From assembly GCA_022788105.1 (NCBI GenBank), contig JALEVZ010000023.1:1-39405 (forward strand): 39,405 nt of DNA. Reading direction: 5' to 3'. This document shows positions 8,478 to 15,781 of the stretch, piece after piece. Source of the stretch: Prevotella sp. GTDB taxonomy: Bacteria > Bacteroidota > Bacteroidia > Bacteroidales > Bacteroidaceae. The notes beneath the pieces were generated by a model. It searched no databases and was not told where the DNA came from. It worked only from the letters and a program-made list of their open reading frames with translations. Each line of letters opens with the position of its first letter. Position 1 is the first letter of the stretch. The position numbers and the translations under genes were made by a program.

Positions 8478-9332
8478 TCACTTTACCACCACTACAAGAT
8501 ATTTGCTTGTAGACCAGAACAACTGCGGGTTGGTGATGCGCAGCACATACAGCTTCTGTGCGTTGCGCTGCAGCGTGTAGCTGCTGGAGGGGTGCATGGT
8601 CAGTATTTTTGCCGACTTGGAGTAGAGCTTTATCTCCTTCTCCACGCGTATGTCTATCTTTGTGAAATAGCTCTTGTTAAAGTTGGCTTCGAGCACCTTG
8701 TCGCCGTCGATGATGCGCTGTTCCTTCAGCTCCTTCTTCGTTCCGAACACAAACCACGCGGTGTTGAGCTGCTTGTCCTGTGCATTGATGGTCTCGGTCT
8801 TGCGTGAGCTTTCCTCCTCCAGGTTCGACACGTTGGTGTTGAGGGTGGTGATGGTGGCGTCAAGTTCGGAGATGTGTATGTCCTTAGCGTCGAGCTCGGC
8901 ACGCAACTGCTTCAGCTGATTGTCCTTTTCCTCCATCTCTTTCACGAGGTTTTCGATGGTGCGCTTAAACTGTTCGCCCTTCACGCTGCTCTCGCGCAAC
9001 TGCTGGCGCAGCTTGGCTATGAGTGTGCGGTTCTCCTTCATGGTGTTGGCGATGAAGCGCACGTTCTCGCGCAGCTGGCGCTTCTTGTCCGCTCCCTCAC
9101 CGTTTTTGACAATGTTGACGCGGTTTTCTGCCTCGTTTATCTCACGGAAACCTTCCTCTATCTGATTGAAAGTCTCCATCATGTCGTTTATCTCATTATC
9201 CTTCTCAGCTATGATTTTCAGCAGAGAGTCGTTCTGTTCTACATTTGTCGCCTCTGGCGCTTTGGCGTCTTTCTTGCATCCTACGATGGCAATCATCGAG
9301 AGACAGATACAAAACAAAATTATCTTTTTCAT
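8478..9332 (-). CDS. Coiled-coil lipoprotein (possible Cbp1-type adhesin)
   Basis: A 284-residue protein. A lipoprotein signal ends in IAIVGC with Cys19 as the likely lipidation site. Residues about 30-190 are a long heptad-rich coiled coil full of Glu/Lys/Asn/Leu (KDNEINDMMETFNQIEEGF, KEMEEKDNQLKQLRAEL). The C-terminal 90 residues form a compact domain ending YLVVVVK. The plan resembles coiled-coil lipoproteins annotated in Bacteroidetes as Cbp1-like collagen-binding proteins; that name is from memory and uncertain. It lies 111 bp downstream of rsmI on the same strand, and no clear promoter is visible in that gap. Confidence 0.72.
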   Translation of the reverse strand: MKKIILFCICLSMIAIVGCKKDAKAPEATNVEQNDSLLKIIAEKDNEINDMMETFNQIEEGFREINEAENRVNIVKNGEGADKKRQLRENVRFIANTMKENRTLIAKLRQQLRESSVKGEQFKRTIENLVKEMEEKDNQLKQLRAELDAKDIHISELDATITTLNTNVSNLEEESSRKTETINAQDKQLNTAWFVFGTKKELKEQRIIDGDKVLEANFNKSYFTKIDIRVEKEIKLYSKSAKILTMHPSSSYTLQRNAQKLYVLRITNPQLFWSTSKYLVVVVK

Positions 9333-9443
9333 ACCAATTGTTTTTTAGCCGGCACATATACCGCCTTGTACGGCACATGCACAGCAGGTTAATTATCGCG
9401 TTTTTTTTAACTCAATACTTTTATAAGGTGTCGTTATCTATTG

Positions 9444-10265
9444 CTATTCGTCCTCCAGGGCGTCGCTGTCGGCAGCCGCCTGTTGCTGCTTTTTGGCCTC
9501 GCGAGCAAGGCGACGAGCTTCACGTGCCTGCCGTTTCTCCTCGCGCGCGTCGCGCTGCGGATTAGGCGTCGGGGCTGCATTTGCGGCGCTGGCCTTGTCT
9601 GCACCGCCCACCACAATCACTATCTCGCCACGTGGCTCGGTCTGGGTGAAGTGGTCTACCAGCTCGGCAAGGGTGCCACGCACGCTCTCTTCGTGCAACT
9701 TAGATATCTCTCTGCACACGCAAGCCTGACGCTCCGCGCCAAACACGTCGGCAAACTGCTGCAACGTCTTGAGCAGGCGGTGAGGCGACTCGTAGAATAT
9801 CATGGTGCGCTGCTCGCCTGTTAGCGTCGCGAGATGGGTGGCACGCCCTTTCTTCTGAGGCAGGAACCCCTCGAAACAGAAGCGGTCGCAGGGCAGGCCC
9901 GACGACACTATGGCTGGTATGCAGGCTGTCGCTCCGGGCAGACACTGCACGGTGATGCCTTCACGCGCTGCCTCGCGGGCAAGAAAGAAGCCTGGGTCGC
10001 TGACGCCAGGCGTGCCAGCATCGCTCACCAACGCTACGGTCTGTCCTCCGCGCAACATCTCTATCACACCTGCCGTGGCGGCATGTTCGTTGAACTTGTG
10101 ATGCGACATCAAGCGGTTGTGTATGTCGTAATGCTTAAGGAGCAGGCCTGTGGTGCGGGTGTCTTCGGCCAATATCACGTCGGCTTCACGCAGCACTCTC
10201 ACGGCACGCATAGTCATATCCTCGAGATTGCCCACTGGTGTGGGGACAATATACAATATACCCAT
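9444..10265 (-). CDS. rsmI: 16S rRNA (cytidine1402-2'-O)-methyltransferase
   Basis: Methylates the ribose of C1402 in 16S rRNA using SAM; tetrapyrrole-methylase fold. Motifs are LYIVPTPVGNLEDMT at the start, LAEDTRTTGLLL, VALVSDAGTPGVSDPG (SAM site), LPGATACIPAIVSSGLP and FYESPHRLLKTL, followed by GEIVIVVGG. After about residue 228 there is an added 45-residue tail of alternating Arg/Glu/Ala-rich sequence (REEKRQAREARRLAREAKK) ending in an acidic patch; it is not part of the core. It is divergent from tdk. Confidence 0.95.
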   Translation of the reverse strand: MGILYIVPTPVGNLEDMTMRAVRVLREADVILAEDTRTTGLLLKHYDIHNRLMSHHKFNEHAATAGVIEMLRGGQTVALVSDAGTPGVSDPGFFLAREAAREGITVQCLPGATACIPAIVSSGLPCDRFCFEGFLPQKKGRATHLATLTGEQRTMIFYESPHRLLKTLQQFADVFGAERQACVCREISKLHEESVRGTLAELVDHFTQTEPRGEIVIVVGGADKASAANAAPTPNPQRDAREEKRQAREARRLAREAKKQQQAAADSDALEDE

Positions 10266-10320
10266 AACGCCGACAAATATAATTTAAAAAATCATTATGA
10301 GCAAAAAAGCGGACAATTTC

Positions 10321-10352
10321 TTTGCATTTTTTAAAACGTATTTGTACTTTTG
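10321..10352 (+). promoter_or_regulatory. Canonical promoter of tdk
   Basis: TTTG at 10321-10324, a 20-bp spacer and TACTTTTG at 10345-10352 match the Bacteroidetes consensus exactly. The ATG of tdk is at 10360, only 7 bp after the -7 element, so the mRNA would have almost no leader. Confidence 0.75.
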
Positions 10353-10359
10353 CAGCATT

Positions 10360-10938
10360 ATGAATGATATTTCAACAGGAGAGATGCGCCGCAACGGACG
10401 TATAGAGGTCATCTGTGGCTCGATGTTCTCGGGCAAAACCGAAGAGCTTATACGCCGCATGAAACGTGCTGTCTTTGCTCATCAGAAGGTCGAGATTTTC
10501 AAACCGTCTATCGATACGCGCTACAGCGACGAGAACGTAGTAAGCCATGACCGCAACGCCATAAAGTCGACGCCGGTTGACTCGTCGGGGTCGATACTGC
10601 TGTTGTCGTCGGAGATTGACGTGGTGGGCATCGACGAGGCGCAGTTTCTTGACGAGGGACTGGTCGATGTGTGCAACCAGCTGGCAAACCGCGGCGTGAG
10701 AGTCATCATCGCCGGACTCGACATGGACTTCCGCGGGGTGCCGTTCGGACCCATGCCGGCGCTGTGTGCCATCGCCGACGACGTGACAAAGGTGCATGCC
10801 ATCTGCGTGAGATGTGGCAATCTCGCCTATGTGAGCCACCGAATAGTAGACGGCGACAAGCGCGTGATGCTCGGCGAGCAGAGCGAATATGAGCCGCTGT
10901 GCCGCGAGTGTTATCAGAAGACGTTGAAAAACAAATAA
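10360..10938 (+). CDS. tdk: Thymidine kinase (type II)
   Basis: Phosphorylates thymidine to dTMP in the pyrimidine salvage pathway. The 192-residue protein has the P-loop [11 protein letters not shown] (residues 20-30), the [13 protein letters not shown]alker B-like motif, the [15 protein letters not shown] segment and the structural zinc Cys pairs CVRCG and CRECY. The in-frame ATG at 10297 lies upstream of the canonical promoter and is rejected. ATG 10360 gives the usual short N-terminal extension before GRIEV. The downstream permease starts 67 bp later on the same strand. Confidence 0.95.
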   Translation: MNDISTGEMRRNGRIEVICGSMFSGKTEELIRRMKRAVFAHQKVEIFKPSIDTRYSDENVVSHDRNAIKSTPVDSSGSILLLSSEIDVVGIDEAQFLDEGLVDVCNQLANRGVRVIIAGLDMDFRGVPFGPMPALCAIADDVTKVHAICVRCGNLAYVSHRIVDGDKRVMLGEQSEYEPLCRECYQKTLKNK

Positions 10939-11005
10939 GAAGCGCCCTCCACCCACGGCGTCACACCGTCTGTGCCGCCACCGTAGAGAGGCCAATAAAG
11001 TCATT

Positions 11006-12127
11006 ATGCTGGAACAGAAAATCACTTTCGACAAGTTCATAAGATGGACACTTGGGGTGGCATGCGTGTTTGCCGTGCTCTATGCAGTAAACTATCTCAG
11101 CAATGTGCTGCTGCCATTCTTCATAGCTTGGTTCTTCGCCTACCTGCTAAATCCTGCTGTCTTGTTCGTGCAGAACAAGCTGAAGGTGAAGATTCGCGCC
11201 ATAGCCATAATCATAACTATGGTGGCTGTGATTGCCGTCATAGGCGGGATAGTGTATCTTATCATACCACCGATGTTTGAACAGTTCCAGAAACTCAGCG
11301 AGGTGCTCACGCGGTGGTTGCAACAGACCACCCACCACAACAACCTCACACTGCTCATACACAAATGGATAGAGGAGAACCAGCACGAGATAACGCGCTA
11401 CTTCCACAGCCAGGACTTCAGCAACACGGTCAAAAGTGCCATGCCGAAGGTGTTTGCACTGCTCGGACAGACCGCCAACATAGCCATGAGCATTGTTGGG
11501 TCGTGTATCGTGCTTCTGTATATGTTCTTCATTCTGCTCGACTACGAATATCTTACCAATAACTGGATAAAGATATTCCCAAAGAAAAACCGACCATTCT
11601 GGCACGCACTCATGGGCGACGTGAAGCGCGAACTGAACAACTACATACGCGGACAAGGCATGGTGGCGCTGTGCATGGGCATAATGTTCTGCATCGGATT
11701 CAGCATCATCGACTTCCCGATGGCTATAGGTCTGGGCATACTAATAGGCATTATGGACCTCGTGCCATACCTACACACTTTCGCACTAATACCTACCGCC
11801 TTCCTCGCCATGCTCAAAGCAGCTGACACGGGGCAGAACTTCTGGTACGTGTTCGGCATGGCGTTTCTCATTTTTGCAGTGGTACAAATCATCACCGACA
11901 TGGTGGTGACACCCAAAATCATGGGTAAGGCGATGGGACTGAACCCCGCCATCCTGCTGCTCTCGCTCTCTGTATGGGGCGCGCTGCTCGGTTTTATCGG
12001 ACTGATTGTCGCACTTCCCCTCACCACCCTGCTCATAGCGTACTGGCAACGCTACGTGACCAAAGAACATGTCAAAGATGATGACAGCCTGGAGGAAGCA
12101 CAGCAAAAAGACGGAACACTTCAATAA
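11006..12127 (+). CDS. AI-2E family transporter (DUF20 permease)
   Basis: A 373-residue polytopic inner-membrane protein. Hydrophobic segments lie at about residues 14-48 (two helices), 66-90, 155-185, 215-285 and 290-350. The central region is soluble (EQFQKLSEVLTRWLQQ). Late motifs DLVPYLHTFALIPTAF and VVTPKIMGKAMGLNPAILLLSLSVWGALLGFIGLIVALPLTTLL are characteristic of the AI-2 exporter/PerM superfamily. The substrate cannot be told from sequence; members export autoinducer-2 or act as ion antiporters. The tail is charged. It is possibly co-transcribed with tdk, as no promoter is visible between them. Confidence 0.88.
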   Translation: MLEQKITFDKFIRWTLGVACVFAVLYAVNYLSNVLLPFFIAWFFAYLLNPAVLFVQNKLKVKIRAIAIIITMVAVIAVIGGIVYLIIPPMFEQFQKLSEVLTRWLQQTTHHNNLTLLIHKWIEENQHEITRYFHSQDFSNTVKSAMPKVFALLGQTANIAMSIVGSCIVLLYMFFILLDYEYLTNNWIKIFPKKNRPFWHALMGDVKRELNNYIRGQGMVALCMGIMFCIGFSIIDFPMAIGLGILIGIMDLVPYLHTFALIPTAFLAMLKAADTGQNFWYVFGMAFLIFAVVQIITDMVVTPKIMGKAMGLNPAILLLSLSVWGALLGFIGLIVALPLTTLLIAYWQRYVTKEHVKDDDSLEEAQQKDGTLQ

Positions 12128-12162
12128 CGACTTTAGTTTTCGCATGCTACAGCATGCTAACA

Positions 12163-12186
12163 GTTAACAAGTTGACAAGTCAACAA
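12163..12186. repeat. Octamer tandem repeat, three copies
   Basis: GTTAACAA, GTTGACAA and GTCAACAA lie in tandem. The reverse complements (TTGTTAAC and relatives) match the octamer array at 20947-20994. Both arrays adjoin a paired AGCA(T/C)GC element, here at 12142-12160. Confidence 0.75.
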
Positions 12187-12203
12187 GCTATTTGCTTTAT
12201 AGC
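12187..12203. repeat. Dispersed 17-bp hairpin, copy 1
   Basis: GCTAT-TTGCTTT-ATAGC, identical to 29154-29170, with similar flanks (AACT(T)CTTTAA shortly after). The arms are perfectly complementary. Confidence 0.7.
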
Positions 12204-12226
12204 TCAACTTCTTTAAGCGACCATAA

Positions 12227-12400
12227 ATAAGCTTAGGTAGCAGCCTGGACCTGCTCAAAGAGAACGAACAAGGACAGGAATTGCTCAAGGCAATAGCCGA
12301 CAACGACGCAGAAATAGAACTTCTGTGCAAGGGCATGCAGACTGGCGATAGCTACAAAACGACCATCAGCAACTTCCAAGTAAAAAGCGCTACCAAGTAG
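12227..12400 (+). pseudogene. Gene remnant lacking a start codon
   Basis: An open frame of 57 codons runs from the stop codon at 12224 to TAG at 12398-12400 with no usable start. Its composition is coding-like: LDLLKENEQGQELLKAIA, DNDAEIELLCKGMQTGDSY and KTTISNFQVKSATK, an amphipathic helix-rich C-terminus. I do not recognise the family. The absence of an ATG and the position among repeats next to tRNA-Lys suggest the surviving 3' end of a deleted gene, perhaps left by a past integration event. A short expressed gene using a non-standard start is possible but less likely. Confidence 0.6.
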
Positions 12401-12459
12401 TTGAAACAGCGCTTGATAATAGATTATGTTAAAAAACGAGTGAAAAAGTAAGGAAATTA

Positions 12460-12491
12460 TTTGCACAATAAAATAATTCTTCGTACCTTTG
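12460..12491 (+). promoter_or_regulatory. Promoter of tRNA-Lys
   Basis: TTTG at 12460-12463, a 20-bp spacer and TACCTTTG at 12484-12491 match the consensus. The sequence from the -7 element onward (CTTTGCACTCGCTTTTGA) is identical to that of the tRNA-Pro promoter on the opposite strand. Confidence 0.8.
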
Positions 12492-12523
12492 CACTCGCTT
12501 TTGAAACATGAAGCACAAACGGA

Positions 12524-12599
12524 GATCCGTTAGCTCAGCTGGTAGAGCACAACACTTTTAATGTTGGGGTCTTGGGTTCGAGCCCCAAACGGATCACCA
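12524..12599 (+). tRNA. tRNA-Lys (anticodon TTT)
   Basis: Acceptor stem GATCCGT/ACGGATC, D-arm GCTC...GAGC, anticodon stem CAACA/TGTTG with loop CTTTTAA (anticodon TTT), T-arm GGGTTCGAGCCCC region, discriminator A and an encoded CCA at 12597-12599. Complete 76-nt cloverleaf. Confidence 0.97.
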
Positions 12600-12600
12600 C

Positions 12601-12630
12601 AAGGGAGTCTTTACAAGGACTCCCTTTTTT
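12601..12630 (+). terminator. Terminator of tRNA-Lys
   Basis: AAGGGAGTC (12601-12609) pairs with GACTCCCTT (12618-12626) and is followed by a T-run to 12630. It begins two bases after the encoded CCA. Confidence 0.88.
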
Positions 12631-12703
12631 ATTTGCACCAAAATCACATACCGACGGGGCGGCAGCAATGCCTTTTACAAAAGCCCACACAGCCGCGTGG
12701 GGA

Positions 12704-12741
12704 CAAAAAAAGAGAGTTGCAACATTCGTTACAACTCTCTT
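12704..12741 (-). terminator. Terminator of tRNA-Pro
   Basis: AAGAGAGTTG (12710-12719) pairs with CAACTCTCTT (12732-12741). On the minus strand the stem is followed by seven T residues. Confidence 0.85.
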
Positions 12742-12745
12742 CAGG

Positions 12746-12819
12746 TCGGGATGACAAGACTCGAACTTGCGACCTCACGCCCCCCAGACGCGTGCGCTAA
12801 CCAACTGCGCTACATCCCG
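12746..12819 (-). tRNA. tRNA-Pro (anticodon GGG)
   Basis: On the minus strand the acceptor stem is CGGGATG/CATCCCG, the D-arm is GCGC...GCGC, the anticodon loop is CTGGGGG (anticodon GGG), the T-arm contains GTTCGAGTC and the discriminator is A. The three bases after it read CCT, so CCA is not encoded, unlike the neighbouring tRNA-Lys. It is convergent with tRNA-Lys. Confidence 0.95.
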
Positions 12820-12839
12820 ATGCTTCTCAAAAGCGAGTG

Positions 12840-12870
12840 CAAAGATATACACTTATTCCGAATTGACAAA
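12840..12870 (-). promoter_or_regulatory. Promoter of tRNA-Pro
   Basis: On the minus strand TTTG (12867-12870), a 19-bp spacer and TATCTTTG (12840-12847) fit the consensus. Confidence 0.8.
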
Positions 12871-12974
12871 ATTTTAGCAGCATTTTTTCATTCCTGCGGC
12901 AATATTTTTACATTTTTCTTGTCCTACGTCAAGCAAATAAAGGGGTGTCTACAGCGGTTTTCTGCGATTTGAGA

Positions 12975-13040
12975 CACCACTCCATGTTCCTCACAACACA
13001 ACTTCAAACACCTTGCAGCACCACTCCACACACCTTGCAG
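12975..13040. repeat. 44-bp unit followed by a 22-bp unit upstream of aroA
   Basis: A 44-bp unit (12975-13018) begins CACCACTCCA and ends CACCTTGCAG. The next unit (13019-13040) begins and ends with the same ten bases but is 22 bp long, so it lacks exactly 22 bp of the interior. The rest of the 390-bp gap between tRNA-Pro and aroA holds only promoters and AT-rich sequence. Confidence 0.8.
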
Positions 13041-13127
13041 TAAGGGTGATGCAGCCCTAAAAACCTCAGAAACAATCTTAACATTCCATAAGTAGACCAA
13101 AACAAAAGTAAAAAGCAAAGGTTTTGT

Positions 13128-13158
13128 TTTGCATTATCTTCGATTTGCAGTAACTTTG
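13128..13158 (+). promoter_or_regulatory. Promoter of aroA
   Basis: TTTG at 13128-13131, a 19-bp spacer and TAACTTTG at 13151-13158. The predicted leader is about 50 nt. Confidence 0.72.
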
Positions 13159-13212
13159 TATCTGCGTAAAAGCGCCACAACAACGAACAAATAAACAAAA
13201 GATAAGAAAAAA

Positions 13213-14466
13213 ATGCAATACTCCATAACAGCCCCATCGACATTCAACGCCACCATAAAGTTGCCCGCTTCGAAGAGCATCAGCAACCGCGCGCTCATCA
13301 TACACGCCCTCTCCCACGGCAACATCATGCCACGCAACCTCTCCGACTGCGACGACACGGAGGTGATGGTAAACGCGCTACGCGACATGCCGCAGACCAT
13401 TGACATAAAGGCTGCGGGCACAGCCATGCGCTTCCTCACGGCGTTTCTCAGCGTCGCCGACGGCGAAGAACACATCATAACAGGCACGGAGCGCATGAAA
13501 CATCGCCCCATCGGCATATTGGTCGACGCCCTGCGCTACCTCGGTGCCGACATAACCTACGTTGGAGAAGAGGGATTTCCGCCGCTGCTCATCAAGGGCA
13601 AGCCACTCGACGGCGGCCGTATAGAGATAAAAGGCAACGTCAGTTCGCAGTACATCTCGGCGCTGCTGATGATTGGTCCGGTGCTGAAGAACGGTCTTGA
13701 ACTGAAGATGACCGACGGCATCGCGTCGCGTCCGTACATAGACCTCACACTGTGGATGATGCGAGAGTTTGGTGCCGACGCCGACTGGAGCGAGGTAGAC
13801 ACCGTGAAGGTGAACCCCACGCCCTACGTCCAGCGCGACTACTTCATCGAAAACGACTGGAGCGCATCGAGCTACTGGTACGAGATGCTGGCGCTACTCG
13901 GCGACGCCGAAGCCACATTCTCACTCGACGGACTGATGGACGGGTCCAAGCAAGGCGACTCTGTGGTGAGATACATCTTCTCGCTGCTTGGCATCAAGTC
14001 GGCATTCCGCAACAAAGGCGACGAAGTGCCGACCACGGTGAGCATACAACAGAAGCTGCCGTGCATGCTGCCACGCCTCGACTACGACTTCAGCAGCTCT
14101 CCCGACCTGGCACAGACCGTGGTGGTGGCATGCGCACTGAAGGACATCCCGTTCCGCTTCACGGGTCTCGCAAGTCTCAAGATAAAAGAGACCGACCGCA
14201 TAGAAGCCCTCAAGACCGAGCTGCGTAAGCTGGGTTATGTGCTTCACGACACTGGCGGCGACACGCTGTCATGGGACGGCAGCCGTTGCGAACCAACCAT
14301 GGAGCCGCTCGACACGTATGAAGACCACCGCATGGCAATGGCGTTTGCCCCTGCCGCCATCAAGTTCCCGGGACTTCGCATCAACGACCCAGAGGTGGTG
14401 TCTAAGTCTTATCCCGCCTTCTGGGACGACCTGCGACATGCTGGTTTCACCATTGACGAATATTGA
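13213..14466 (+). CDS. aroA: 3-phosphoshikimate 1-carboxyvinyltransferase (EPSP synthase)
   Basis: Transfers the enolpyruvyl group of PEP to shikimate 3-phosphate in aromatic amino-acid synthesis. The 417-residue protein has the substrate-binding PASKSISNRALI near the start, AAGTAMRFLTAFLS, the GNVSSQYISALLM segment, LDYDFSSSPDLAQT, LKIKETDRIEAL and DTYEDHRMAMAFAP at the end. It is slightly shorter than the enterobacterial enzyme, which is usual for Bacteroidetes. A short hypothetical gene begins 54 bp downstream on the same strand. Confidence 0.96.
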   Translation: MQYSITAPSTFNATIKLPASKSISNRALIIHALSHGNIMPRNLSDCDDTEVMVNALRDMPQTIDIKAAGTAMRFLTAFLSVADGEEHIITGTERMKHRPIGILVDALRYLGADITYVGEEGFPPLLIKGKPLDGGRIEIKGNVSSQYISALLMIGPVLKNGLELKMTDGIASRPYIDLTLWMMREFGADADWSEVDTVKVNPTPYVQRDYFIENDWSASSYWYEMLALLGDAEATFSLDGLMDGSKQGDSVVRYIFSLLGIKSAFRNKGDEVPTTVSIQQKLPCMLPRLDYDFSSSPDLAQTVVVACALKDIPFRFTGLASLKIKETDRIEALKTELRKLGYVLHDTGGDTLSWDGSRCEPTMEPLDTYEDHRMAMAFAPAAIKFPGLRINDPEVVSKSYPAFWDDLRHAGFTIDEY

Positions 14467-14520
14467 TTTCACCCCATTGTAACAACAAAAACAAAACAAC
14501 AAACAACAGATTTTCATCCT

Positions 14521-14925
14521 ATGCTCGTTCTCATACTATTGCTTATCGTCGCCGGAGTAGTGGCGGCAGCTGCTGCCCTGTGGTCGGAGCGCAAGGGAGA
14601 CCATACCCCCATTGTCGAAAAAGCCACATGTGCGACCTGCAACGGCGAAAACACCAAATGCGAGCAGGAGTGCATGATGGAAGCCGCCACCAAGCCGATA
14701 GAGTACTACGACGACGAAGAACTCGACCGATTTCGCGGCACAGCGTCAGACAACTACAGCGACGAAGACGCCGACATGTTTGCCGACGTGCTCTACACCA
14801 TGCGCAGCGACGAGGTGGCAGGATGGTGTCGCAGCCTGCATCTGCGTGGCGTCGAGCTGCCCGACCAGCTGAAAGACGAGGTCACGATGATGATAAGCGA
14901 AGCCGCAACAACCGCCCAACCATAA
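14521..14925 (+). CDS. Membrane-anchored Cys-motif protein of unknown function
   Basis: A 134-residue protein I cannot assign to a named family. The first 21 residues form a hydrophobic helix (MLVLILLLIVAGVVAAAAALW), probably an anchor. Next comes CATCNGENTKCEQEC (two CxxC-like pairs, residues about 37-51), which could bind zinc or an Fe-S centre or form disulfides. An acidic stretch (YYDDEELDRF) and a helical C-terminus (DEVAGWCRSLHLRGVELPDQLKDEV) follow. It is 19 bp upstream of an ABC-3 metal permease on the same strand, so a link with metal handling is possible, but this rests on position only. Confidence 0.75.
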   Translation: MLVLILLLIVAGVVAAAAALWSERKGDHTPIVEKATCATCNGENTKCEQECMMEAATKPIEYYDDEELDRFRGTASDNYSDEDADMFADVLYTMRSDEVAGWCRSLHLRGVELPDQLKDEVTMMISEAATTAQP

Positions 14926-14944
14926 TGAAGACTATCGTAAGACA

Positions 14945-15754
14945 ATGAGTATAGTAGAATATGCTTTTTTCCAGAACGCCATTATAGGTTCTCTACTCGC
15001 GAGCATAGCGTGCGGATTCATAGGCACCTACATCGTGAGTCGACGCCTGGTGTTCATAAGCGGAGGCATCACCCACGCATCGTTCGGCGGCATAGGCATC
15101 GGCGTCTACCTCGGCATCAACCCCATACTCTCTGCCATGGTCTACGCCGTAGCCAGCGCTTTCGGCGTGCAGTGGATGTCGCGCAGCGTGAAAGTGCGCG
15201 AAGACTCCGCCATAGCGCTATTCTGGACCTTCGGCATGAGTGTCGGCATATTGTGCAGTTTCCTCACGCCGGGTTTCATGCCCGACCTCCCTTCTTTTCT
15301 GTTTGGTAGCATACTCACCATCAGCCATGCCGACATTGTGCTGTTGGCAGCCGTCACCGCCGTGGTAGCCACGGTGTTTACGCTGTTCTATCGCACCATT
15401 CTCTCCATATCATTCGACAACACTTTCGCCCGCTCGCAGCATCTGCCCGTCAGCGTTATGGAATATCTGCTCATGGCACTCATAGCCATGACCATCGTCT
15501 CCACGCTGCGACTGGTGGGCATAGTGCTGGCAATGAGCCTGCTCACCGTGCCGCAGATGACCGCCAACCTGTTCACCTTCAGTTTCCGTCGCATCATTGC
15601 TGCGAGCATAGCGATAGGATGGGCAGACTGTTTGGCAGGACTTGCCATCTCCTACTGGCTCAACGTGCCGAGCGGAGCAGCCATAATTTTCGCCAGCATA
15701 GTGATTTATGCCGCCTTGCGCACAATAAAAAGCGCTGTTCGCAAGTTTAAATAG
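14945..15754 (+). CDS. ABC-3 family metal ABC transporter permease (ZnuB/MntB type)
   Basis: A 269-residue integral membrane protein with about eight hydrophobic helices. It carries the family features GSLLASIACGFIGTYIVSRRLVFISGGITHASFGGIGIG near the start and LRLVGIVLAMSLLTVPQMTANL in the ABC-interacting region. The family imports Zn, Mn or Fe. No ATPase or solute-binding protein is adjacent, so its partners must lie elsewhere. Its stop is 27 bp before the porW GTG and no promoter is visible, so the two are probably co-transcribed. Confidence 0.9.
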   Translation: MSIVEYAFFQNAIIGSLLASIACGFIGTYIVSRRLVFISGGITHASFGGIGIGVYLGINPILSAMVYAVASAFGVQWMSRSVKVREDSAIALFWTFGMSVGILCSFLTPGFMPDLPSFLFGSILTISHADIVLLAAVTAVVATVFTLFYRTILSISFDNTFARSQHLPVSVMEYLLMALIAMTIVSTLRLVGIVLAMSLLTVPQMTANLFTFSFRRIIAASIAIGWADCLAGLAISYWLNVPSGAAIIFASIVIYAALRTIKSAVRKFK

Positions 15755-15781
15755 ATAAGACAAGCGCAACCCATTCAAGAC

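Noticed and set aside
10297..10359. Upstream ATG for tdk
   Set aside because: It lies upstream of a canonical promoter whose -7 element ends at 10352, and would add residues not seen in the family.
12561..12972. Short plus-strand ORFs across the tRNA region
   Set aside because: They overlap tRNA-Lys, both terminators and tRNA-Pro, so they are chance frames.
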